Source: an uncultured Eggerthellaceae bacterium
Lineage (GTDB): Bacteria > Actinomycetota > Coriobacteriia > Coriobacteriales > Eggerthellaceae
DNA length: 32,940 nt
Reading direction: 5' to 3'
NCBI GenBank assembly: GCA_910589125.1
Contig: CAJURX010000003.1
Coordinates: 4,094 to 37,033 of the forward strand
Positions 16,224-24,717 of this stretch are shown here, one piece after another. The notes under the pieces were generated by a model. It did no database searches and was not told where the DNA came from. It worked only from the letters and a program-made list of their open reading frames with translations. Position numbers and translations under genes: made by a program. Every line of letters starts with the position of its first letter. Within the stretch, counting starts at the first letter, position 1.

Positions 16224-17285
16224 ATGAAAGAAGCCCTGAAAAGATTCATTCCTGCACCATATGCGACGACGCAGAGGCGCTTCGAGGAGGTGGGACAGCG
16301 GATCGATGAGCTGTCGGCAATGCAGTCAGAGACGGCGGATCGTGATCTATCGAGCTTCGATCGGATCTCTGGAAGAGTGGAGGCTGTTGAGAAGACTGGA
16401 TCTTGGATCTCAGCGGAGATATCTAAGATTAGAGATCAGATGAATCGCGTTCGTGGGGCAATGACCTCGCAGAACGCTGCTTTGCTGCCAAAGCGTTTGA
16501 TAGAGCATCTTGATTATCATCTTGTCGATCATTGCAATCTGAATTGTGCGGGATGCAGCACGTTCTCTCCGCTTGCTCCCAAGCGCATCGTTAGCTTCGA
16601 GGTATTCGAGAGGGATCTGGCTCGATTCCGTTCGATCGTTGGGGATAGGCTCATTCGCCTTCATCTTCTTGGTGGAGAGCCTCTGCTGCACCCTGAGATC
16701 GAATCTTTCATCAGCGCTTCCAGGGAGATCTTTCCTTCCGCTCAGATCGATGTGACGACCAATGGTGTTCTGGTCGAGAAGATGTCCGATTCATTTTGGA
16801 GTGCGATGTCAGCTGCTGGCGTTGACTTGAAATTCACGAGATATCCTATTCCTGTTGATTATGATGCACTGATCGAGAAGGCGCGGGAGCGTGGGGTCAT
16901 GGCCTATTCGGCAGGCGATGCGGTTATCAGCTGCTTCAGGCGAACGCCGCTCAACGTGAAAGGGGCATGCGATGTCTATGCGAGCTATCTGCAATGCCCT
17001 TATGTCAATTGCCCCCAACTCAGGGAGGGTAGGCTGTATAGGTGTCCTGCTTGTGGGATGTCTGACCTTTTGAATGAGTCATTGGCGTCAGAAGGGGCTT
17101 CGGGTGCTTTCAGGATGACCTCATTGGACTACATCGATATCTTCAAGACGGATTCGCTTGATGAGGTGTTGGAGTTCATATCCAATCCGATCCCATTCTG
17201 TCGTTATTGCGATATGGGGAAAGCGACGGATATCCCGTGGCAGAATTCGAAGAGAGACCTGGGTGAATGGGTCGATCTTGATTAG
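16224..17285 (+). CDS. Radical SAM protein with N-terminal coiled coil and extra cysteine clusters
   Basis: The 353-residue protein begins with about 90 residues of charged coiled coil (for example FEEVGQRIDELSAMQSE). The radical SAM core follows with the cluster-binding motif CNLNCAGC (Cys104, Cys108, Cys111) and LLGGEPLLHPEI, the SAM-contacting GGEP. The C-terminal third is cysteine rich: CDVYASYLQCPYVNC, CPACG and CRYC, suggesting a SPASM/twitch-like auxiliary iron-sulfur site. Radical SAM proteins of this kind occur in glycan loci, but their substrates are mostly unknown. It starts 4 bp after the exporter ATPase and is followed 30 bp later by a glycosyltransferase, so it is likely in the exporter operon. 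Its coiled-coil plus radical SAM layout parallels the frameshifted gene at 12322-13468. Confidence 0.85.
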   Translation: MKEALKRFIPAPYATTQRRFEEVGQRIDELSAMQSETADRDLSSFDRISGRVEAVEKTGSWISAEISKIRDQMNRVRGAMTSQNAALLPKRLIEHLDYHLVDHCNLNCAGCSTFSPLAPKRIVSFEVFERDLARFRSIVGDRLIRLHLLGGEPLLHPEIESFISASREIFPSAQIDVTTNGVLVEKMSDSFWSAMSAAGVDLKFTRYPIPVDYDALIEKARERGVMAYSAGDAVISCFRRTPLNVKGACDVYASYLQCPYVNCPQLREGRLYRCPACGMSDLLNESLASEGASGAFRMTSLDYIDIFKTDSLDEVLEFISNPIPFCRYCDMGKATDIPWQNSKRDLGEWVDLD

Positions 17286-17315
17286 GTTTGCAGAAAGAGC
17301 GAAGGAGCTGCTCTC

Positions 17316-19763
17316 TTGAAGTTGACCATCATAATGCCTTGCTTCAATGTCGCAGACACGGTCGGTAGGGCCCTTGATTCGATCGCGATGCAAGTGCTCG
17401 ACTATGATTATGAGATCATCGTCATCGATGACGCTTCGACTGATTCGACCGAGGAGGTCGTCAGAGCGCATGACCTGAGCAGATCCTGCTTGCGATATCT
17501 CAAGAACGAAGAGAACCGAGGGAATGCGAGATCCTTTCATCGTGGCTTGTCTGAGGCACGCGGAGAATACTTCTGCGTCCTTGATGGCGACGACTATTAC
17601 ACGGTTTGTGATAAATTGCAAAAGCAGATCACCTTCTTAGAAGAGGATGTCAGGCGGGAATACGTCGCAGTTGCCTCTAACTTCCTCATTGATTTCGAGA
17701 ATGGCAACATCCACATACCTAATAGAGTGTGGAAGGGCGAATTCACATACGCCGATCTTCTGCTTCGGCATCATCCGTATTGCCATACAGCAACATACGT
17801 ATATCGCAACATCTTCAAAGGCAACGTGCCGGAATATTTCGATATGCAGCTCTATCGAGGAGATACACCGCGAACGATCTTTCATCTGATGTATTCTGGG
17901 AAAAAGGTGAAAGTGCTTGATTTCGTTGGGTCTGCATATTCGTATACATATCATGGGATCTGGTCTGCTCTTGATGAAAGAGCGCACTACGAATACCAGA
18001 TCGATTTCTATAAAGAGCATAAGAAGCACCTTCGCACGTCATTCGAGAAGAATGCTGCTGATAGTTTGATCGAGATAAACCAAGCGCTCCTTGACGAGGT
18101 TGTGGATGGTGCGATGGATCATTATCCTGCCGGGACGATCGCTGAGTGCCTTCATGAGATCGAGTCCTATGCTGGGATATTCGCATTTCGGCAGCGTGAG
18201 TTCATCTTCCGTGAGGTGTATTCATCTGAATATCTGGATACGCTCCTTGCATCTATCGGATACGTGGCGCGCCAGCATAATGAAGCGTACCGTCAAGAGT
18301 CGATCGATGATGGGGCTTTGTGCATCTTGATCTCCCGCTTAGTTCCGCGAGGTGGCGGCATCTTCACGGAGATAAAGGAGCTGGCTGAGATGTACCCAGA
18401 TAAAGAGGTCCACATCATCCAGACCTTTGATCCTGAGCTATCTGATGATGCTGTGAGCATCTTGAGCGGCATTGGAGAGAATATCCATGTCGCTGCCCCC
18501 CCATCGGGTTGTGCGGATATCTTTGACTGGCTCTCAAGGCGTATCGTAGAGATATCTCCTTATCGGATCTACTGCTACTGCTCGCATCAAGATGTGCACT
18601 CTGTTGCTGTGCTATCGCAAGGTCTTTGTGAGAATGTGTGCCTCTTCTCCTTCGATCATGGCTTTGTGCTGGGGCTCAATAATCCTAATCTGTCAACGAT
18701 AGCGGCGAAGCGTCCCGTGGATTATCAGCTGCTCTCGAATGCATTCGAGGAGAAGCTGATCTACCTTCCTGCGTGGAGCCATGGGGTGGCTACCGCTGCG
18801 GAGTACGTGCCATTCCAAGGAGATTCGGCTATCACGACTGCGAGTGGGGCGGCGAGATATTATAAGGTAGATGGTGAAAGGCCATATAGATATCTTGACG
18901 CTATCAAGATGCTCATGCTCTCGGCTGAGGCGACTCATTATCACTTTGGCCCTTTGCCAAAAGAGGTCAAAGATGAGCTCGCCTGCTTCCTTGCCGAGAA
19001 TGATCTTCCTGAGAGCAGGTTTCGGCATATCGAATGGTCGTCGGATATTCCATCTGACCTGCTTGAGTACGGGGTCGACCTCTTCATCGAACCTTTTCCT
19101 ACTGTGTCGTATAAGCTTACCTTGAATGTTCTGTCTGCGGGCATTCCTGTTGCAGCATGGCAGAGCTTGAAGAGGATGTCCGTAACCGACTTCATCCCAG
19201 CTGATTCCCTGATGTGGAGGACGATCGAAGAGCTAGTCCAAAAGGTGAGAGGGCTGGATGCGTCCAGGCTCAAGCAGATGTCTCAGCACGCGATCGAGTA
19301 TTTCGACTCTACTCACAGATTCGATGTGGTAAAGCCTTTCGTCGTCGAGAATCGCTCGATGGCCATAGGAGAGCCTAGGTACTACGTTGATGATGAGGTG
19401 CATGACATCTCGGAATATTTTGGCGTATTCGATTTGCCGAATATCCATATCATGGAGTATCTTGATAGGAGGGATCGCCTTCTGGATAGGAGCAGGCATC
19501 TGCGAAGGTCTCGCTCCCTTAGGATTGGTTATTGCTTCCATGTGTTGATGAGGCGCTTGTGTGGATCATCAACATCTGATCAGCCACTGGTGGATGAATT
19601 CCTGGCGACAACGGATGATGAATTCATCTCGAAGCATGGTGAATCCCAAGCAAGGATCCATCTAGACGCTATACATGCCTCTAAGACATTCAGGTTGGGT
19701 AGATATCTAACCTGGCCTTCAGTGGTGCTTCACAGGATGGCGCGACATATGAGACGGGAGTAG
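17316..19763 (+). CDS. Two-domain glycosyltransferase: GT2 followed by GT-B-type region
   Basis: The 815-residue protein opens with a GT2 domain (LTIIMPCFN, IDDASTDST, and DGDD at 90-93). From about residue 335 a second domain begins (ALCILISRLVPRGGGIFTEI) that ends near 640-670 with GVDLFIEPFPTVSYKLTLNV and SAGIPVAAW. This resembles the nucleotide-sugar-binding half of GT-B enzymes. Two C-terminal tails, SRSLRIGYCF and SKTFRLGRYLTWPS, resemble the tail of the glycosyltransferase at 8559-9725. The start is a TTG, chosen because AAGGAG at 17302-17307 is 8 nt upstream and because the next ATG (17334) would remove the first beta strand. A run of seven C at 18496-18502 lies in the open frame. It is probably a processive or dual sugar transferase of the exported polymer. 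Confidence 0.85.
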   Translation: MKLTIIMPCFNVADTVGRALDSIAMQVLDYDYEIIVIDDASTDSTEEVVRAHDLSRSCLRYLKNEENRGNARSFHRGLSEARGEYFCVLDGDDYYTVCDKLQKQITFLEEDVRREYVAVASNFLIDFENGNIHIPNRVWKGEFTYADLLLRHHPYCHTATYVYRNIFKGNVPEYFDMQLYRGDTPRTIFHLMYSGKKVKVLDFVGSAYSYTYHGIWSALDERAHYEYQIDFYKEHKKHLRTSFEKNAADSLIEINQALLDEVVDGAMDHYPAGTIAECLHEIESYAGIFAFRQREFIFREVYSSEYLDTLLASIGYVARQHNEAYRQESIDDGALCILISRLVPRGGGIFTEIKELAEMYPDKEVHIIQTFDPELSDDAVSILSGIGENIHVAAPPSGCADIFDWLSRRIVEISPYRIYCYCSHQDVHSVAVLSQGLCENVCLFSFDHGFVLGLNNPNLSTIAAKRPVDYQLLSNAFEEKLIYLPAWSHGVATAAEYVPFQGDSAITTASGAARYYKVDGERPYRYLDAIKMLMLSAEATHYHFGPLPKEVKDELACFLAENDLPESRFRHIEWSSDIPSDLLEYGVDLFIEPFPTVSYKLTLNVLSAGIPVAAWQSLKRMSVTDFIPADSLMWRTIEELVQKVRGLDASRLKQMSQHAIEYFDSTHRFDVVKPFVVENRSMAIGEPRYYVDDEVHDISEYFGVFDLPNIHIMEYLDRRDRLLDRSRHLRRSRSLRIGYCFHVLMRRLCGSSTSDQPLVDEFLATTDDEFISKHGESQARIHLDAIHASKTFRLGRYLTWPSVVLHRMARHMRRE

Positions 19764-19801
19764 ATCTATGTCGCCTCATCCTATGGTGAGACGACATAGA
19801 T
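19764..19801. terminator. Bidirectional hairpin terminator
   Basis: ATCTATGTCG at 19764-19773 and CGACATAGAT at 19792-19801 are perfect 10-bp arms; inside them CTCA/TGAG and CC/GG can extend the stem. It begins directly after the TAG of the glycosyltransferase and ends in the TAA of the converging aminotransferase, so it should serve both. Confidence 0.7.
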
Positions 19802-20934
19802 TAGCGGTAGAAAGCCGTGATGATATCTATGACATGATCCAGATCTGATTCATCGAGGCCATAATACATTGGCAATCGAAGCAATCTGTCGCTTTCACGC
19901 GTTGTGTGGGCATCTTCTCCAACGAAGCGCCCGAATCGTCTTCCTGCGGGTGAGGAGTGCAGGGGAACATAATGGAAGACGGCAAGCGCGCCATGTTCTT
20001 TCAGATGGTCTATGAGGGCAGATCGCTCTTCGACGTTCGCGCACTTGAGATAGAACATATGAGCATTATGGGTACACTCGGCTGGGATATGTGGCAGCTC
20101 GATGCACCCATATTCGGAGAGCGGTGATAATCCTTCGTAGTAGCGATTCCAGGATCGGAGCCTGTCTTCGTTGATCCTATCGGCTTGCTGCAGCTGCGCC
20201 CAGAGGTAAGCGGCATTCATATCGGAAGGCAAGTAAGAGCTGCCATAATCTACCCATGTGTATTTATCCACTTGTCCTCTGTAGAATTTCGAGCGATTGG
20301 TGCCCTTCTCTCGTAGCACCTCAGCCTTTTCTCTATGCGCGGGATCATTTATGAGGAGAGCTCCCCCTTCCCCCATAGAATAATTCTTCGTCTCATGGAA
20401 TGAGTAGCACCCAAGATCACCTATGGTTCCAAGGGCTTTTCCCTTGTAAGTCGACATGACTCCTTGGGCTGCATCCTCGACGACCTTCAGATGGTGCTTG
20501 GAGGCGAGGTCCAGTATGGTATCCATCTCGCAGGCCACACCAGCATAGTGGACCGGGATGATGACCTTCGTCTTATCCGTGATGGCGGCCTCGATCTTCG
20601 ATTCATCTATGTTCATCGTATCCGGTCGTATGTCAACGAACACGAGATTCGCGCCAGCGAGAACGAACGCCGTAGCTGTTGAGGAGAAGGTGTAGCTTGG
20701 CAATATGACCTCATCGCCAGGCTTGATGCCACAGAGGAGCGCAGCCATCTCTAGCGCTGCGGTGCCGCTTGTGGTGAGCAGCGCCTTCTGTGCGTGAAAG
20801 CGCTGCTCTAGCCACTCATTGCATTGCTTGGTGAATGGCCCGTCTCCGCATATCTTCATATTATCGATGGCTTGTTGGATGAAGGCTGGTTCTGTGCCCA
20901 GATACGGCGGCTTATTGAAGGGTATCAAGGTCAT
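19801..20934 (-). CDS. wecE: dTDP-4-amino-4,6-dideoxygalactose transaminase (WecE/RffA-like)
   Basis: The 377-residue PLP aminotransferase resembles E. coli WecE along its whole length from memory: CGDGPFTKQCNEWLEQRF, LPSYTFSSTATAFVLAG, RPDTMNIDESKIEAAITDKT, IPVHYAGVACEMDTI, EDAAQGVMSTYKGKALGTIG and the Schiff-base lysine Lys183 in HETKNY. WecE transfers an amino group to dTDP-4-keto-6-deoxyglucose, giving dTDP-Fuc4N, as in enterobacterial common antigen. Together with the FdtA/FdtB pair, this locus has two branches from the same dTDP-keto sugar, at C3 and C4. AAGGA abuts the ATG, closer than normal for a ribosome binding site, so initiation may depend on coupling to the upstream gtr-like gene 50 bp away. 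The closeness to WecE makes the reaction fairly secure. Confidence 0.93.
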   Translation of the reverse strand: MTLIPFNKPPYLGTEPAFIQQAIDNMKICGDGPFTKQCNEWLEQRFHAQKALLTTSGTAALEMAALLCGIKPGDEVILPSYTFSSTATAFVLAGANLVFVDIRPDTMNIDESKIEAAITDKTKVIIPVHYAGVACEMDTILDLASKHHLKVVEDAAQGVMSTYKGKALGTIGDLGCYSFHETKNYSMGEGGALLINDPAHREKAEVLREKGTNRSKFYRGQVDKYTWVDYGSSYLPSDMNAAYLWAQLQQADRINEDRLRSWNRYYEGLSPLSEYGCIELPHIPAECTHNAHMFYLKCANVEERSALIDHLKEHGALAVFHYVPLHSSPAGRRFGRFVGEDAHTTRESDRLLRLPMYYGLDESDLDHVIDIITAFYR

Positions 20935-20984
20935 TCCTTAATCGTGTTCATGCTTCTTGCGTGGTGCGCACGAAGAGAGCCCTC

Positions 20985-22601
20985 TCATGATGAGCTCTCT
21001 GAAAGGCGAACGACCACTGTTCCGTCTATCATGGAGCAGTATCCCTCATGGGGGAAGACGGGCATCTTTTGGACTTCCACCTCTTCAGCAAGGGCTGCTG
21101 CTGTAGTTTCGGAGACCACGTTCATGGGTGCGTTGAGCACCGTTTTGATGTATTTGGAATAGGTGTAGGGACGTGTGACGGAATATGGTCCGTTATAGAG
21201 TCCCGATTTCTTGAAGTGGCGAAAGCCTGGTGCGAGTTGAGAATAAGGTTCGTTCGTGTTGAGCGTGCCAACGAACGCAACAGGCGTTTCTCCGGGTATG
21301 TAAGAATCCAAGCTCTCGATCTCATCTACGATGCGCGTCATCGTCGAAAGGGTCGCTTGAGCTTCAAGGTCCTTCTTGACATACACCTGGTTAGCGTAGA
21401 TCGTATTGCATGTGATTATGGCTGCGAAGGTAGTGATGAGCGTTATAGAGGCGATGTACCTCACCTTTGAGGCATCTATCTTATCCGAGAGCATGCCGGG
21501 TTGGTCGAACACGAGCTTGAATGCGATCAGCACGAGAGCGTAGAACAAATAGAAGGAAATATACATGAGCTCATAGACGTTGCCCTTCACGATGAAGTAC
21601 GTGCAGTCCATTCCTAGGGGGAGCAAGAGCAGGAGGATGATGGCGAGCAGCAGATGCATCTTCTCGATCTTGGTTTTGATGCAGTAGGTGGCAAGGCCAA
21701 GGATGACGCAGACGAACAGGACGATATTGATGATGCCGATCAGTTTCGAACCGTATGTCCCTGGATCGGCCATCCATTGGAATGGGAACAGGTAGCTCTT
21801 CGCGAGCATGGGAAGAAGAGATATCGTGCTGAAATCGGTGATCTCTGAAAAGCCCTTATATGAGGTTGCAGCAACATCGAGCGCATTCTGGATCATGGGG
21901 TAAGCAAAGAGATATAGCCCAGCTCCGATCGCAAGATATGCAATGCACTTGATGCCTATGCATATGATGTTCTTGAGCGACCCGCCTTGCAGGGTGCGTG
22001 TTAGCAGGTGCAGCAACATGAGGGTTATCGGGTAGGTCACGTATCCAGGGGAGAGCGCGAAGATCGCGAAGATGCATGGCACTCCTAGGAGGAATCCCGC
22101 TTTGAAGCGTATGCACCAGAATACGGACAAAGCGCCTAATAGAGCTGTGAGCATGGTGAGGTCAAGCGTGTAGATGTATGTTGCATCATGTAGCGTGATC
22201 GTGGCGCTTGTCGATATCACGCCGCTCAATAGGACGATATGCAGCGGCTTGGTGAGACCGAGCAGCTTGCAGGTGATAGCTATGGTAAGGCCTAAGAAGA
22301 GGATGGAGAATACTCCGATGAGAAGGGGTGCTGCTATATCACCGCGTAGCGCAACGTATAGCGGTTGGAGGAAGCGGCCTAAGCTTATCTCCCATAATGC
22401 ATCGGTCTGGACGATGATGATCGAATCGTGTGAGGCTGATGTGACATGGGTCCATCTATAGAGATGTGCTACGAGCATCCATGCAGCTGTAGAGGCAAAG
22501 CTCCATTTCGCTAGCAGGATATTATCCCTAGAGGGAGAGAAGATCCTCAAGCTATCGCGTTCGTCGTCGCATGCAGCGTTGCTGGTTTGCTTGCCATCCA
22601 T
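20985..22601 (-). CDS. GtrII-type membrane glycosyltransferase (GT-C fold)
   Basis: The product has about ten to eleven hydrophobic helices and a C-terminal soluble tail, matching the glucosyltransferase domain family GtrII. Early acidic/aromatic features (TDALWEISLGRFLQPLY) resemble the extracytoplasmic loop of that family, and the ending MPVFPHEGYCSMIDGTVVVRLS is characteristic from memory. Such enzymes use a polyprenyl-phosphate sugar outside the membrane to add a side branch to a polysaccharide. An ATG at 22601 is chosen because GAGAGG lies 7 nt upstream. The in-frame ATG at 22673 (562 residues) has no ribosome binding site and overlaps a possible -10, but its extra 24 residues look codable, so it is a real alternative. 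The wecE-like gene follows in the same direction. The likely donor synthase and flippase are on the other strand at 22757-26855. Confidence 0.85.
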   Translation of the reverse strand: MDGKQTSNAACDDERDSLRIFSPSRDNILLAKWSFASTAAWMLVAHLYRWTHVTSASHDSIIIVQTDALWEISLGRFLQPLYVALRGDIAAPLLIGVFSILFLGLTIAITCKLLGLTKPLHIVLLSGVISTSATITLHDATYIYTLDLTMLTALLGALSVFWCIRFKAGFLLGVPCIFAIFALSPGYVTYPITLMLLHLLTRTLQGGSLKNIICIGIKCIAYLAIGAGLYLFAYPMIQNALDVAATSYKGFSEITDFSTISLLPMLAKSYLFPFQWMADPGTYGSKLIGIINIVLFVCVILGLATYCIKTKIEKMHLLLAIILLLLLPLGMDCTYFIVKGNVYELMYISFYLFYALVLIAFKLVFDQPGMLSDKIDASKVRYIASITLITTFAAIITCNTIYANQVYVKKDLEAQATLSTMTRIVDEIESLDSYIPGETPVAFVGTLNTNEPYSQLAPGFRHFKKSGLYNGPYSVTRPYTYSKYIKTVLNAPMNVVSETTAAALAEEVEVQKMPVFPHEGYCSMIDGTVVVRLSESSS

Positions 22602-22673
22602 TGATAGGCCTCTCGTTTTTGATCGATCTGCGTCTGCTTGCAGGGCATGTATCGCATCTTCAAGCTTTATCAT

Positions 22674-22682
22674 ATTTTATCA
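22674..22682 (-). promoter_or_regulatory. Possible extended -10 for the GtrII-type gene
   Basis: On the minus strand, TGATAAAAT reads as TGn followed by TAAAAT (5 of 6 to TATAAT). Transcription would start near 22668, inside the longer version of the gene, supporting the ATG at 22601 with a leader of about 67 nt. There is no -35 at the right spacing. Confidence 0.3.
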
Positions 22683-22756
22683 GCAGGGGTAGTGGTTGTG
22701 ATCAAGATGCGTTGACGCGGATCTTGTGAGCATCCCATCGATCAGAAAGGGCTTGC

Positions 22757-23161
22757 ATGATACGCAGGGGGTCGCGTGCATATACGATCATCGCATTGCA
22801 TCTCTTGCTGCTCGTCTATTCCTTTGGAGGAGTGTTCTCGAAGATAGCGGCTGGCGCCTCGTTTCCTAGCATGCTCTTCTTCGTATGCTATGGCCTGGTC
22901 CTATCGATCCTCGGCATATACGCGATAGGATGGCAGCAGATAATAAAGCGCATGCCATTGACAACGGCATTTGCGAATAAGGCGGTCGGTGTTGTTTGGG
23001 GGATCGCATGGGGCATGGTCTTCTTTGGCGATAGCCTGACCATTGGCAAGCTCGTAGGCGCTTTGCTCGTTGTGGCGGGTGTCATCTTGATGGGTATCTT
23101 AGATGGCGAGGACCGAGCGGACGAGAAGGATGAGCTTCTTCTGGGGGCTGATGATGAATAG
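22757..23161 (+). CDS. Small four-helix transporter subunit (SMR/EamA, ArnE/ArnF-like), first of a pair
   Basis: The 134-residue protein has four membrane helices and a charged C-terminal tail. The segment KAVGVVWGIAWGMVFFGDSLTIGKLVGALLVVAGV is the classic second half of small multidrug resistance/EamA proteins, with the glycine-rich third helix and the F-G-D-S turn. AAAGGG lies about 6 nt before the ATG. Its stop codon overlaps the start of a second protein of the same type, so the two are probably a heterodimer, as for ArnE and ArnF, which flip undecaprenyl-phosphate-aminoarabinose. An ArnC/GtrB-like donor synthase lies downstream and a GtrII-type transferase upstream on the other strand, so a polyprenyl-phosphate-sugar flippase is a better guess than drug export. 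Confidence 0.8.
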   Translation: MIRRGSRAYTIIALHLLLLVYSFGGVFSKIAAGASFPSMLFFVCYGLVLSILGIYAIGWQQIIKRMPLTTAFANKAVGVVWGIAWGMVFFGDSLTIGKLVGALLVVAGVILMGILDGEDRADEKDELLLGADDE

Positions 23162-23504
23162 CGAATTGCTGCTCTTCTCGGGAGTGCTTCTCTTGAGCAC
23201 GTTGCTCAGTTCTATCTCTCAGGTGATGCTGAAGAGGGCAGCAATGCGAGAATGGGGATCGCGCAAGCAGGAATATCTCAACCCGCTCGTCCTATCAGCG
23301 TATTCGATCTTCTTTGGCTGCACGCTTCTTACGCTGCTCTCGCTGAAAGTCGTTCCGCTTGGTCTCGGGACGGTTCTTGAGGCTACGGGATATATCTATG
23401 TCACCATCTTGGGCGTTGTGGTATTCAAGGAAAGGGTTGGAGCGAAGAAGGCTTTGGCAATGATGTTGATCTTTGTGGGTGTCATCGTGTATGCGCTGTC
23501 GTAG
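23151..23504 (+). CDS. Small four-helix transporter subunit (SMR/EamA, ArnE/ArnF-like), second of a pair
   Basis: The 117-residue product has four membrane helices: LLLFSGVLLLSTLLSSISQ, then YSIFFGCTLLTLLSLKVVPL, GTVLEATGYIYVTILGVVV and ALAMMLIFVGVIVYAL. The SSISQVMLKRA stretch and the third-helix TGYIYVTILGVVVFKERV resemble ArnE/EamA halves. It overlaps the preceding subunit by 11 bp and has GGGGG just before ATG 23151 (ATG 23154 is the alternative). A frame extended to 23103 has no ribosome binding site. Pairing by overlap supports a two-subunit flippase. The sequestered start suggests coupled translation and a fixed 1:1 ratio. Confidence 0.8.
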   Translation: MMNSELLLFSGVLLLSTLLSSISQVMLKRAAMREWGSRKQEYLNPLVLSAYSIFFGCTLLTLLSLKVVPLGLGTVLEATGYIYVTILGVVVFKERVGAKKALAMMLIFVGVIVYALS

Positions 23505-23570
23505 TGGTGCATGCGAGATCATATGAGGTTCGGTGGTCGTCGATGCTCAGAGCGATAGGGGTGTGATCAG

Positions 23571-24630
23571 ATGAAGAAGAACGGCTTGATCGAACTGTAT
23601 AGGTTCGTATTCGCATGCATCATCGTCCTCTTTCACGGCGCTTGGATCGGGGGGGGGGAATTCATTCTCCCTATTGAGTGGAGGCTATCTGGGTGTCGAG
23701 TTCTTCTTCATCCTGTCGGGGTATCTCCTGGCGAGGCAAGCTGATTCTGGCAAAGCGGATGGTTCGATCTCGGGCACTGCAAAGATGCTGGCAGGTAGGT
23801 ATGGGAGACTGCTTCCTTATATGGCACCCGTGTTCCTTGCGCTCTTCGCTCTTGCCCACTTGGGTCCTTCAAGCCTAGATGTCATCATCGCTGATCTGGC
23901 GCGTTCGGCCTATGAGCTTCTGCTCCTATGCATGCTCGGGACCATAGAGGCTTGTCCTCTTTACAATCCGCCGATCTGGTACTGTTCGGCTTTGTTGATA
24001 TGCGTTGCCCTCATCTTTCCCATGGTCAGGAATCATCGAGAGGCATCCATGCGGGCGATCGCTCCCATGGTCGTCATCCTTGCGTATAGCTACATGATCT
24101 TGACCTTTGGTGATCTTGACACGATACAGGACAAGGTCGGGATCATCTATTCTGGTCTGCTTCGAGGTATTGCAGCCTCTTGTCTAGGCGTTTGCGTATA
24201 TGGTTTGGTGAAGGAGCAGGGGAGGGGTGCCATGCAGAGCTTGGCTGCGCCCCTGGTCGCTAGCGTAGCGTTGCTGGGCTTCGTTCTTGTGGCCTGCGCA
24301 CACAGCTCCATCTTCGATTTCTTGGCAGCATTCGCAATGGCTGGGATGGTGTATGTCGCATTTGGATGCTCGCATCTGTCGGGCGAGTTCTCCTCTCCGA
24401 TATTCTCTTTCATGGGTCGCATCTCTTTGCCCATCTATGTTGTGCAATGGGTCATCGTCATGTTGCTGTCTCGTATGCCAGGCTTGCAAGGGGAACTCGG
24501 TACCCCTGCATTCATCGTGCTCTATCTTGCCTCATGCATCGGCAGCGCTCTTATGCTCGAAGCAGCGGTTGTGCTTTGCAGGTGCGTGGCGGATAAGGTC
24601 ATGAAGGGCTATCGACTGCACAGGAGCTAG
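23571..24630 (+). CDS. Membrane O-acyltransferase (acyltransferase family 3), frameshifted at a G10 run
   Basis: An ATG at 23571, with AGGGGTG about 7 nt upstream, encodes LIELYRFVFACIIVLFHGAW, the first helix of acyltransferase family 3 with its conserved arginine and catalytic-type histidine. It then enters a run of ten G and stops at codon 58. The next frame, open from the run to 24630, continues with LSGGYLGVEFFFILSGYLL, the second signature of the same family, and about eight more membrane helices. Nine or twelve G join the two into one 352-residue (or 353-residue) enzyme of usual length; ten close it. The open state would transfer an acetyl or other acyl group to the polymer outside or across the membrane. 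As sequenced the gene is off, or the run is miscounted. Neighbours are the SMR pair and an ATP-grasp ligase. Confidence 0.85.
23649..23658. repeat. Homopolymer run of 10 G inside the O-acyltransferase gene
   Basis: Ten consecutive G span codons 27-30 of the acyltransferase, at the end of its first membrane helix. The frame is open at 9 or 12 and closed at 10. It is the second longest homopolymer in the window, and poly-G contingency runs are typical of phase-variable surface glycan genes in other bacteria. Confidence 0.9.
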
Positions 24631-24717
24631 CGATCATGCGCTCCAAGCACATGATGATGTGCGAGAATTGTTAGCGTGCAACATCAGGCCATGCTATTCC
24701 ACCGGAGGAGCCGCCCT

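Noticed and set aside
18496..18502. C7 run in the two-domain glycosyltransferase as a third phase-variable site
   Set aside because: The frame is open through it and seven bases is short for a slippage switch; it is only worth watching in strain comparisons.
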